From: Bin87 sp965115825
GTDB lineage: Bacteria; Chloroflexota; Dehalococcoidia; Lucifugimonadales; UBA3495
Assembly: GCA_965115825.1 (NCBI GenBank)
Contig: OZ220464.1
Coordinates: forward strand, 1,612,001 to 1,676,000
DNA: 64,000 nucleotides
Reading direction: 5' to 3'
Shown: positions 42,324 through 49,909 of the stretch, one piece after another
Layout: every line of letters starts with the position of its first letter
Numbering within the stretch: the stretch's first letter is position 1
Made by a program: the position numbers and the translations under genes
Notes under the pieces: generated by a model
The model's database searches: none
Seen by the model: the letters and a program-made list of their open reading frames with translations, nothing else
Told to the model about the DNA's origin: nothing

Positions 42324-43339
42324 TGGGGTTTTTCTGTGACCCGTGCTCGATGTATCAGTTGGAGTTGGGGGACTGCCTCGGCGAGGTGGTTGCGGCTCAG
42401 GGCTTCATGTATGCGCCGGCCGATGGAATGGTGGTCGGTAGGGATGGCGTCGCCGCTAGGTGGGGGCGATGCTGGGTTGGGGGCGTTGTTGGGTTGGGGG
42501 TCGGCCTGGGGATTCATTGGGGTTTTTCTGTGACCCGTGCTCGATGTATCAGTTGGAGTTGGCGGACTGCCTCGGCGAGGCGGTTGCGGCTCAGGGCTTC
42601 ATGTATGCGCCGGCCGATGGAATGGTGGTCGGTAGGGATGGCGTCGCCGCTGGGTGGGGGCGATGCTGGGTTGGGGGCGTTGTTGGGTTGGGGGTCGGCC
42701 TGGGGGTTCATTGGGGTTTTTCTGTGACCCGTGCTCGATGTATCAGTTGGAGTTGGCGGACTGCCTCGGCGAGGCGGTTGCGGCTCAGGGCTTCGCGTAT
42801 GCGCCGGCCGATGGAATGGTGGTCGGTAGGGATGGCGTCGCCGATGGGTGGGGGTGATGCGGGATGCCCTCTGCGGGTTGAAGGGCAGTTGGATGGGCCG
42901 CCGCTGGGTGGGGACGTTGCGGGATTGGGGGCGTTGTTGGGTTGGGGGTCGGACTGGGAGTTCATTGGGGCTTTTCTGTGGCTGACGCTCGCGGCAACGG
43001 TCGGGCTAGATGGTTTGTTTGAGTCTGACGGCGAGGGAGCGGGTGAGGTGACTGACGCTCGATTTATCAGTTGGAGTTGGCGGGGAGCTGGCGGACTGCC
43101 TCGGCGAGGCGGTTGGGTTCAGGGCCTCACGTATGCGCTGGCCGATGGAATGGTGGTCGGTAGGGATGGCGTCGCCGATGGGTGGGGGTGATGCGGGATG
43201 CCCTCTGCGGGTTGAAGGGCAGTTGGATGGGCCGCCGCTGGGTGGGGACATTGCGGGATTGGGGGCGTTGTTGGGTTGGGGTCGGCCTAGGGGTTCATTG
43301 GGGCTTTTCTGTGGCTGACGCTCGCGGTATCGGTCCGGG
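42324..43339 (-). repeat. Tandem copies of the uvrC-mgtE junction
   Basis: Between uvrC and mgtE lie four extra copies of the mgtE start. Frames at 42320-42517 and 42514-42711 (65 codons) and 42708-42965 (85 codons, with an insert) each begin MNPQADPQPNNAPNP or MNSQSDPQPNNAPNP, reproduce mgtE codons 1-47, then read HRARVTEKPQ and stop in an ATGA overlap with the next start. A fourth copy starting at 43298 is closed after MNP by TAG. The segment 43006-43060 duplicates the uvrC 3' end (LTRSLAVRLKQTI). The base period is 194 bp. Whether the small frames are translated is unknown. Confidence 0.9.
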
Positions 43340-45211
43340 CTAGATGGTTTGTTTGAGTCTGACGGCGAGGGAGCGGGTGAGGCCGGGGACAGCGGCGATG
43401 TCGTCGACGGTGGCTTCTTTGATGCCCTGCAAGGAGCCGAAGCGGCGGAGGAGCATACGTTTGCGCTTGGCACCGATGCCGGTGACCATGTCCAGGGGGG
43501 ACTTGAGGCTATTTTTGGAGCGGAGGTTGCGGTGGAAGCTGATGGCGAAGCGGTGGGCTTCGTCGCGGATGCGCTGCATGAGGTAGAGGGCTTGGGAGTT
43601 GCGGGGGAGGAGGATGGGTTCCGGGGTGTGAGGGACGAAGATTTCTTCGTTTTCCTTGGCGAGGGAGCAAAGGGGGATTTGGCTGAGGCCGAGGTGGAGC
43701 ATTACTTCGCGGGCGGCGGAGAGGTGGCCTTTGCCGCCGTCTATGATTACGAGGTCGGGGACTACGCCCCAGGCGTCGACTTTGCCGTTGTGGTCGGGGT
43801 TGTTGATGGACTGGCTGAGGCGTTTGAAGCGGCGGTGGAGCATTTCTTTCATGCTGGCGTAGTCGTCGACGCCGTCCACGGCTTTGATTTTGAAGCGGCG
43901 GTAGTCGCGGGTGAGGGGTTTGCCGTCGTCGAAGACGACCATGCTGCCGACGAGGCTGCTGCCCTGGATGTGAGAGATGTCGTAGCACTCCATGCGGGTG
44001 GGGGCGTCGGGCAGGCTGAGTTCTTCCTGGAGTTCGGAGAGGGCGCTTTGGATGGCGTCGGAGCGGTTGAGCCATTTGATGCGATGCTGGGCGAGGCCTT
44101 CGGCGGCGTTTTCGGCGACGACTTGCAGGAGTTTGCGGTTTTCGCCGCGCTGGGGACGGTAGAGGCGGACGGCGCCGTTGCGGCGGGAGCGGAGGAAGTC
44201 GCGGATCATTTGGGCGTCTTCGTGGGGCGGGTCGTGCTGAATGAGGATGGTGGGAGGGATTTCGAGGGCGGAGGCGTAGAATTGCTGGACGAACTGGGCG
44301 ATGACGGCGGCGGGTTCGTCGTCTTCGGGGCCTTCCATGAAGAAGTGGTCGCGTCCGATTAGTTTGCCGCGTCGGATGAAGAAGATTTCGACCCAGGCTT
44401 CGCGGATGCGGGAGTCGGGGTCGGCGACGGAGACGGCGATGGCGTCCAGGTCGGTGAGGCGTCCGGAGTCGACTTTGACGGTGCGGTCTGCTTCGAATTT
44501 TTGGATGGAGGCCATTTGGTCGCGGAGGACGGCGGCGCGTTCGAATTCGAGAGTTGCGGAGGCTTGTTCCATTTTGGAGCGGAGCTGACCGGTGACGGTT
44601 TCGGTGTTGCCTTCCAGGAAGAGGATGACCTGTCGGATAACCTGGTCGTAGTCTTCGCGGGAGGCGAGGCCGGCGCAGGGGCCGACGCAGCGGTGGATGA
44701 AGTATTCGAGGCAGGGACGGGGGTCGGTTCCGGTGATGCGCTTGGTGCAGGAGCGGTAGGGGAAGAGTTTTTTGACGAGGTCCATGGATTGTCGGACGCT
44801 GGTGGAGCTGGCAAAGGGGCCGAAGTAGCGGGCGCCGTCGGGGTGGACGCCGCGGGTGATGTACACACGGGGGAAGTCTTCGGAGAGGTCGACTTTGAGG
44901 TAGGGGTAGGTTTTGTCGTCTTTGAGGCGGACGTTGAAGTAGGGGCGGTGGCGTTTGATGAGGGTGTTTTCGAGGATGAGGGCTTCGGCTTCGGTGTCGG
45001 TAACGATGTATTCGAAATCGGCGAGTTCGCTGACCATGCGGCGGGTTTTGCGGTCGAGGCCGGCGGGGGAGCCGAAGTAGGAGCGGAGGCGGTTGCGGAG
45101 GATGGCGGCTTTGCCGACATAGATGATTGCGCCCTGGGCGTTTTTCATCAGATAGACGCCGGGGCGCTCGGGGGTTACGAGCAGGCGGTGGTTGAATTCT
45201 GGGCGGGCCAT
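43340..45211 (-). CDS. uvrC: UvrABC excinuclease subunit UvrC
   Basis: UvrC makes both incisions in nucleotide excision repair. The 623-residue product has the GIY-YIG nuclease (GVYLMKNAQGAIIYVGKAA), a Cys cluster (CTKRITGTDPRPCLEYFIHR), the UVR motif that docks on UvrB (ATLEFERAAVLRDQMASIQK), the RNase H-like 5' nuclease (ECYDISHIQGSSLVGSMVVF; LVIIDGGKGHLSAAREVM) and C-terminal tandem HhH ending LTRSLAVRLKQTI. The start at 45211 follows a 48-bp gap after a small membrane-anchored protein gene on the same strand. Its 3' end is duplicated downstream. Confidence 0.97.
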   Translation of the reverse strand: MARPEFNHRLLVTPERPGVYLMKNAQGAIIYVGKAAILRNRLRSYFGSPAGLDRKTRRMVSELADFEYIVTDTEAEALILENTLIKRHRPYFNVRLKDDKTYPYLKVDLSEDFPRVYITRGVHPDGARYFGPFASSTSVRQSMDLVKKLFPYRSCTKRITGTDPRPCLEYFIHRCVGPCAGLASREDYDQVIRQVILFLEGNTETVTGQLRSKMEQASATLEFERAAVLRDQMASIQKFEADRTVKVDSGRLTDLDAIAVSVADPDSRIREAWVEIFFIRRGKLIGRDHFFMEGPEDDEPAAVIAQFVQQFYASALEIPPTILIQHDPPHEDAQMIRDFLRSRRNGAVRLYRPQRGENRKLLQVVAENAAEGLAQHRIKWLNRSDAIQSALSELQEELSLPDAPTRMECYDISHIQGSSLVGSMVVFDDGKPLTRDYRRFKIKAVDGVDDYASMKEMLHRRFKRLSQSINNPDHNGKVDAWGVVPDLVIIDGGKGHLSAAREVMLHLGLSQIPLCSLAKENEEIFVPHTPEPILLPRNSQALYLMQRIRDEAHRFAISFHRNLRSKNSLKSPLDMVTGIGAKRKRMLLRRFGSLQGIKEATVDDIAAVPGLTRSLAVRLKQTI

Positions 45212-45259
45212 GGGAATGGCGGCGTTGCTTGCCGAAGCTCGCGAGGGGGAAGTTGGGGA

Positions 45260-45631
45260 TTAAATCAGGAAGGAGATGGTGATGAGGGCGGCGAGGAGAA
45301 TGCCGGAGAAAATGCCGATGCGGATGAGCTCGGAGCCGACGTGGTTGTAGGCGGCCGGGCGGTCGAAGCGGCGACCGCGGGATTGGGTTTGCGGTCGTCC
45401 AGTGGGCTGTGCGGAGGCGGCGGCCGGGGTTGGGGCGCCGGCCGGGGGCGCGTCGGGAGCCGGGGCTGATGCTGGGGCGGCGGCTGGCGTGGGCGCGCTG
45501 CCGGGGTTGGCGACGGCGGCTAGGCCGGGGCCGGCCGGGGTCGGCGCGCCGGCGCGGTTGGGGTTGGCGGCACTGCGGCGGCGTCGGAGGCTGCTTTGGC
45601 GCGACGCAATCCGTTTGCCTTTGCTGGGCAT
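45260..45631 (-). CDS. Small Ala/Pro-rich tail-anchored membrane protein
   Basis: The 123-residue product (ATG at 45631, GGAGG 5 bp upstream) starts with a basic stretch MPSKGKRIASRQSSLRRRR. It continues as a disordered Ala/Pro/Gly linker and ends with a single hydrophobic span, RIGIFSGILLAALITISFLI, at the extreme C-terminus. That layout is a tail-anchored inner-membrane protein with its N-terminus in the cytoplasm. I recognise no family. The gene is directly upstream of uvrC and may be cotranscribed. An in-frame ATG at 45697 would add 22 residues but lacks an SD. Confidence 0.6.
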   Translation of the reverse strand: MPSKGKRIASRQSSLRRRRSAANPNRAGAPTPAGPGLAAVANPGSAPTPAAAPASAPAPDAPPAGAPTPAAASAQPTGRPQTQSRGRRFDRPAAYNHVGSELIRIGIFSGILLAALITISFLI

Positions 45632-45786
45632 AGGGGCCTCCAGGCGTCGGCGGCCTTCGGCAGCCGGCGCGGGATATGGTCCGGTTATGGGTGGCAATGG
45701 CGACGGGTGGAAGGGGAGGCGCCGCTGCCACGGTTCAATGATACCAGCAAACGCGGGGTATTGGGCAAGGTTGGTTTTGGGGGGGA

Positions 45787-46012
45787 TTGTCAGAATCGGG
45801 ATTTACCGGATTTGGGGATGTTCAGGATGGAGGTGGGTTGATTGCTGGGTGGGGGATGGGTTGGTTTTGGGGGGGATTGTCAGAATCAGGATTTACCGGA
45901 TTTGGGGATGTTCAGGATGGAGGTGGGTTGATTGCTGGGGTGGGGGATGGGTTGGTTTGGGGGGATTGTCAGAATCGGGATTTACCGGATTTTGGGATTT
46001 TCAGGATTGGGG
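45787..46012 (+). repeat. Three tandem ~90-bp units carrying the dispersed repeat
   Basis: Dispersed-repeat copies at 45787, 45877 and 45966 with the intervening GGAGGTGGGTTGATTGCTGGG also repeated. The rest of 45632-46155 is G-rich with no gene visible. Confidence 0.9.
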
Positions 46013-46155
46013 AGTAGGTTGAGGGGTGGGGGATGGGTTGCGGGGTTTGGCGGGGCGGCGGGTTGGGGGGCGGCGGGTTGGGAGCGGGAGCGGCTGGCTT
46101 ATGCCACGCCTTATAAATGGGTGGCGGCTGTTTGAGGGTGGGTGTGATAAAATCG

Positions 46156-46287
46156 CGGCGGTTGGGCTCGGATGTTGGCGTGGTTCGGGCGTTGCTCCAT
46201 GATACGGCACTGGATTACACGCGGCGGTTGGGCTCGGATGTCGGCGTGGTTCGGACGTTGCTTCATGATACGGCACTGGATTACATA
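46156..46287. repeat. Direct 66-bp duplication at the start of the LRR gene
   Basis: The segments 46156-46221 and 46222-46287 (CGGCGGTTGGGCTCGGATG ... CACTGGATTACA) differ at few positions. In frame they duplicate AWFGRC(S/F)MIRHWIT. The real start of the LRR protein may lie in the second copy. Confidence 0.9.
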
Positions 46288-48646
46288 CGATGGGCGCGAT
46301 GGCCGAGGTGGCAGCAGCGGCGACGGTCAGGCAGGCGATGATGATGGCCGGGGTGGCAGCAGCGGCGACGGTCAGGCAGGCGGTGATGATGGCCGAGGCG
46401 GCGGCGGATGGCTGCGGGGCGTTTCCGGGTGGTTGCGAATTCTGCTGGTTGGGCTGATTTTGCTGCTGTTGGCGGGGCTGACCGCATTTCTCCTGGCCGG
46501 GATAGGGGATGATGATGATGGGGAGGTTATGGCATCCGCTACGCTTACGGTGACGGATGTTGCGCCGGCTACGGTCGGTCTGACGGAGACACCGGGAGTT
46601 GTCGCGGCGTCTGACGAGGCGCAGACGCCGGTGGATTCCGCCGGGCCTGGCGGGTCGCAGACGCCGGTGGTTCCCGCATTGCCTTATCCGCCGGAGGCGC
46701 CGAGCACTCCGGCCGGGGCCGGGCCGGAGTCAGCGCCGGTGACTTCCGCAGGGTCTGATTCGCCGGAGGCGCCGGCTGTTCCAAGACTGCCGCCTCCGTC
46801 GCAGATGCCGGGCGCTTCGGTGGAAGTTAATAAGGCTACGGCTACGGCTACGTCCTCCGCTCCGGAGGGGGATTTTGGGGAGACGGCTACGCCTACGAGT
46901 AGGCCAACGCGGGGGGCTAATGCGACGAGCGCGGCGCAGTTGCTGGCCACTGCGACAGGGTCGGATTCGCCGCCGGCTACTGCGACGAGCGTGGCAAGGC
47001 AGGGGGTTAGCGCCACGCCTATTCCGACGAGGACAGACACGGCTACGCTGATGGGAACTCCGGTGGGGGCTCCGGGAGGTACGCTGACGGGGACGAGGAC
47101 AGGTACTCCGACGGCTACCGCTACTGTTTCGCCTACTCCCACTCGGACTCCGGTGGGGGCGTTAGCAGGTACGCCGACGGGGACGAGGACAGGTACTCCG
47201 ACGGCTACCGCTACTGTTTCGCCTACTCCCACTCGGACTCCGGTGGGGGCGTTAGCAGGTACGCCGACGGGGACGAGGACAGGTACTCCGACGGCTACCG
47301 CTACTGTTTCGCCTACTCCCACTCGGACTCCGGCGGGGGCGTTAGCAGGTACGCCGACGCCGACGGGGACAGGTACTCCGACGGCTACCGCTACTGTTTC
47401 GCCTACTCCCACTCGGACTCCGGCGGGGGCGTTAGCAGGTACGCCGACGGGGACGGGGACAGGTACTCCGACGGCTACCGCTACTGTTTCGCCTACTCCC
47501 ACTCGGACTCCGGTGCGGACGTTAGCAGGTACGCCGACGGGGACGGGGACAGGTACTCCGACGACTACCGCTACTGTTTCGCCTACTCCCACTCGGACGG
47601 GGACTCCGGTGGGGACTTCGGGAGGTACGCCTACGGGGACGGGGACAGGTACTCCGACGGCTACCGCTACTGTTTCGCCTACTCCCACTCGGACTCCGGC
47701 GGGGACGTTAGCAGGTACGCCTACGGGGACGGGGACAGGTACTCCGACGGCTACCGCTACTGTTTCGCCTACTCCTACTCCGACGGGGACGGCTACTGCT
47801 ACGCCTACTCCTACTCCGACGGGGACGGCTACTACTACGCCTACGCCTACTCCGACGGGGACGCGGCCGGAGACCGGATGCGCCGGGGATCGGGACGTGC
47901 TGATAGATTTCTGGCACGCCACAGAGGGGCCAACCGCCTGGTATAGGGAAAGGAAAGAGAATTGGCTGAGCGACAGGCCGTTGAACGACTGGGGGGGCGT
48001 TGTGGCTGACGAGGACGATTGCGTCATCAGGTTGAGGCTCTGGAATTATAATCTGGGAGGGGAGCTACCGGCGAGTTTGGGACGGCTCAGCAAGTTGGAA
48101 TATCTACTCATCTCCAACAGCCCACATTTAGGAGGGGGGATACCGGAGGAGCTGGGCGACCTCAGCAATCTGAAACGGTTGCTGTTGTATAGCAACAGTT
48201 TGGGAGGCGAGATACCGGCGAGTCTGAGGAGACTCAGCAATTTGGAAGGGTTATACCTCAATGAAAATAAGCTGGAAGGCATGATACCGGCGGAGCTGGG
48301 GGGTCTGGTGAATTTGAGCTCACTGCACCTTGGAGGTAACCGGTTGAGTGGCACGATACCGGCGGAGCTGGGGGGTCTGGTGAATTTGAGCTCACTGCAC
48401 CTTGGAGATAACCGGTTGAGTGGCACGATACCGGCGGAGCTGGGGGGTCTGGTGAATTTGAGCTCACTGTACCTTAGTGATAACCGGTTGAGCGGCACGA
48501 TACCGGCGGAGCTGGGGAGTCTGGTGAACTTGACTATGTGGCGCATCGCAGGCAATGATGGATTGGAAGGCTGCATACCGCTGGTCAGACTGACTGACTG
48601 GAGGTCTGACTTTGATGAGGTGGGGCTGCCGTACTGTACGGAATAG
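46172..48646 (+). CDS. Surface-anchored leucine-rich-repeat protein with Thr/Pro repeat stalk
   Basis: The frame gives 824 residues. One hydrophobic span (about 88-112, LRILLVGLILLLLAGLTAFL) follows an acidic/Gly-rich cytoplasmic part, so the protein should be a type II membrane protein. A stalk (about 120-565) is dominated by 30-residue repeats containing TPTATATVSPTPTRTP and TPTGTGTGTPTATA, encoded by near-identical 90-bp units. The head (567-824) begins GDRDVLIDFWHATEGPTAWY and WLSDRPLNDWGGVVADEDDC, as in plant-like bacterial LRR proteins. About eight 24-residue LRRs follow (LSGTIPAELGGLVNLSSL), closing with a Cys pair. Alternative start: 46265. Likely adhesion or recognition outside the cell. 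Confidence 0.8.
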   Translation: MLAWFGRCSMIRHWITRGGWARMSAWFGRCFMIRHWITYDGRDGRGGSSGDGQAGDDDGRGGSSGDGQAGGDDGRGGGGWLRGVSGWLRILLVGLILLLLAGLTAFLLAGIGDDDDGEVMASATLTVTDVAPATVGLTETPGVVAASDEAQTPVDSAGPGGSQTPVVPALPYPPEAPSTPAGAGPESAPVTSAGSDSPEAPAVPRLPPPSQMPGASVEVNKATATATSSAPEGDFGETATPTSRPTRGANATSAAQLLATATGSDSPPATATSVARQGVSATPIPTRTDTATLMGTPVGAPGGTLTGTRTGTPTATATVSPTPTRTPVGALAGTPTGTRTGTPTATATVSPTPTRTPVGALAGTPTGTRTGTPTATATVSPTPTRTPAGALAGTPTPTGTGTPTATATVSPTPTRTPAGALAGTPTGTGTGTPTATATVSPTPTRTPVRTLAGTPTGTGTGTPTTTATVSPTPTRTGTPVGTSGGTPTGTGTGTPTATATVSPTPTRTPAGTLAGTPTGTGTGTPTATATVSPTPTPTGTATATPTPTPTGTATTTPTPTPTGTRPETGCAGDRDVLIDFWHATEGPTAWYRERKENWLSDRPLNDWGGVVADEDDCVIRLRLWNYNLGGELPASLGRLSKLEYLLISNSPHLGGGIPEELGDLSNLKRLLLYSNSLGGEIPASLRRLSNLEGLYLNENKLEGMIPAELGGLVNLSSLHLGGNRLSGTIPAELGGLVNLSSLHLGDNRLSGTIPAELGGLVNLSSLYLSDNRLSGTIPAELGSLVNLTMWRIAGNDGLEGCIPLVRLTDWRSDFDEVGLPYCTE
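47080..47870. repeat. 90-bp in-frame minisatellite encoding the stalk
   Basis: Units containing ACGGCTACCGCTACTGTTTC and GCCTACTCCCACTCGGACTC recur every 90 bp about seven times, then shorten to 36-39-bp units (GACGGGGACGGCTACT). Copy number is likely to vary between strains. Confidence 0.9.
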
Positions 48647-48893
48647 CGGCGGTGGGGTGGTGGTCAGAATCAGGGACTGTCCTGGTTGTCAATGGGTAGC
48701 CAGGGTTGGGATGGGGTGGTTGGATTTACGGGATTGGGGGCCGGTTCGGGGGCGTGGGTGGGGGCTTTTGATGGAACTACGGGGGTGAGGGGCCGGCGGC
48801 GCTAATGGGGGAGGTGCGACGTCATCAGGACGTTATTAGACGTCATTAAGACGTTATTGAATGGGCGGGTTGGGGATGGGGTTTTGGCGGGGG
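48647..48893. repeat. Degenerate dispersed repeat plus paired 21-bp motif
   Basis: A degenerate copy of the dispersed repeat starts near 48661 and is followed by the TGTCCTGGTT module also found at 15.3 kb. At about 48818-48860 the motif GACGTCATNANGACGTTATT occurs twice in tandem (21-bp step), a possible binding site downstream of recR and the LRR gene. No gene is visible. Confidence 0.6.
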
Positions 48894-49523
48894 TTATTGG
48901 AGGGGGTTGCGTCCGGAGAGGGCGCGGCTGAGGGTGGTTTCGTCGGCGAATTCGAGGGAGCCGCCGACGGGGAGGCCGAGGGCGAGGCGGGTGATGGGGA
49001 TGCCGCTGTCGGCGAGGCGGCGGTAGATGAAATCGGCGGTGGCGTCGCCTTCCAGGGTGGGGTTGGTGGCTACGATGAGTTCCTGCAAGGGGGTGGTACG
49101 GTTCCGGAGGCGTTGGAATAGCTGGGGGAGGTGGATGTCTTCGGGGCCGATGCCGTTGAGGGGAGAGAGGGGGCCGTGGAGGACGTGGTAGAGGCCGCGA
49201 TAGACACGGGTTTTTTCGAGGGCGACGAGGTCGCGGGATTCTTCGACGACGCAGATTTGGTTGTGGTTGCGCTGGGGGTTGGAGCAGATGGGACAGGGGG
49301 AGGCGTCGGTGAGGTTACGGCATTGGTCGCAGAAGAGGATGGTGTCTTTGACGGCGATGATGGCGTCGGCCAAATCGCGGGCGGCATCGGTGGGGGCGTG
49401 GGCGATGTAGTAGGCGATGCGCTGGGCGCTTTTGGGGCCGATGCCGGGGAGCTGATGGAGCTGATCTATCAGCTGGCTGATGGAGCGGGTGGCGCCGGGG
49501 TTGGGGTCGGGCGTAGGAGTCAT
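48894..49523 (-). CDS. recR: Recombination mediator RecR
   Basis: RecR works with RecO/RecF to load RecA at gaps. The 209-residue product has the N-terminal HhH (LIDQLHQLPGIGPKSAQRIA), a four-Cys zinc finger (FCDQCRNLTDASPCPICSNP), a Toprim domain (QICVVEESRDLVALEKT; HVLHGPLSPLNGIGPEDI; ATNPTLEGDATADF) and the C-terminal Walker B-like region (ITRLALGLPVGGSLEFADE). In most bacteria recR directly follows ybaB. Here a methyltransferase gene and a 386-bp satellite separate them. Confidence 0.96.
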   Translation of the reverse strand: MTPTPDPNPGATRSISQLIDQLHQLPGIGPKSAQRIAYYIAHAPTDAARDLADAIIAVKDTILFCDQCRNLTDASPCPICSNPQRNHNQICVVEESRDLVALEKTRVYRGLYHVLHGPLSPLNGIGPEDIHLPQLFQRLRNRTTPLQELIVATNPTLEGDATADFIYRRLADSGIPITRLALGLPVGGSLEFADETTLSRALSGRNPLQ

Positions 49524-49909
49524 GGTCAGGCGTTGGGGTCTTTGCGGGTGGGGCCGTTGGCGGGATGGATGGCTAGTTGTTTGGGTTGGTGGCGGCGGTG
49601 GCGGGACGGATGGATGGTTCGTTGCTGGGGTTGGTGGTGGTGGCGGTGGGAGTGAGGGAGGGATGGCTAGTTGTTTGGGTTGGTGGCGGCGTTGGCGGGA
49701 CGGAGGAATGGCTAGTTGCTGGGGCTGGTGGTGGTGGCGGTGGGAGTGAGGGATGGATGGCTAGTTGTTTGGGTTGGTGGCGGCGTTGGCGGGACGGAGG
49801 GATGGCTAGTTGCTGGGGCTGGGGCTGGTGGTGGTGGCGGTGGGAGTGAGGGATGGATGGGTGGTTCGTTGCTAGGGTTGGTGGTGGCGGTGGCGGGACG
49901 GATGGGTGG
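49524..49909. repeat. ~100-bp GT-rich tandem repeat upstream of recR
   Basis: GGCTAGTTGTTTGGGTTGG with GGCGGGACGGAGG and GGTGGTGGTGGCGGTGGGAG recurs about four times (near 49565, 49662, 49757 and 49858). It fills the gap between the methyltransferase stop and recR. No gene is visible. Confidence 0.85.

Noticed and set aside
43509..45731. 740-codon open frame in another frame across uvrC
   Set aside because: Composition is almost only Arg/Pro/His, a shifted reading of uvrC codons; uvrC is complete.
49524..49909. Trp/Gly-rich open frames upstream of recR
   Set aside because: They are readings of the 100-bp GT-rich satellite in different frames.
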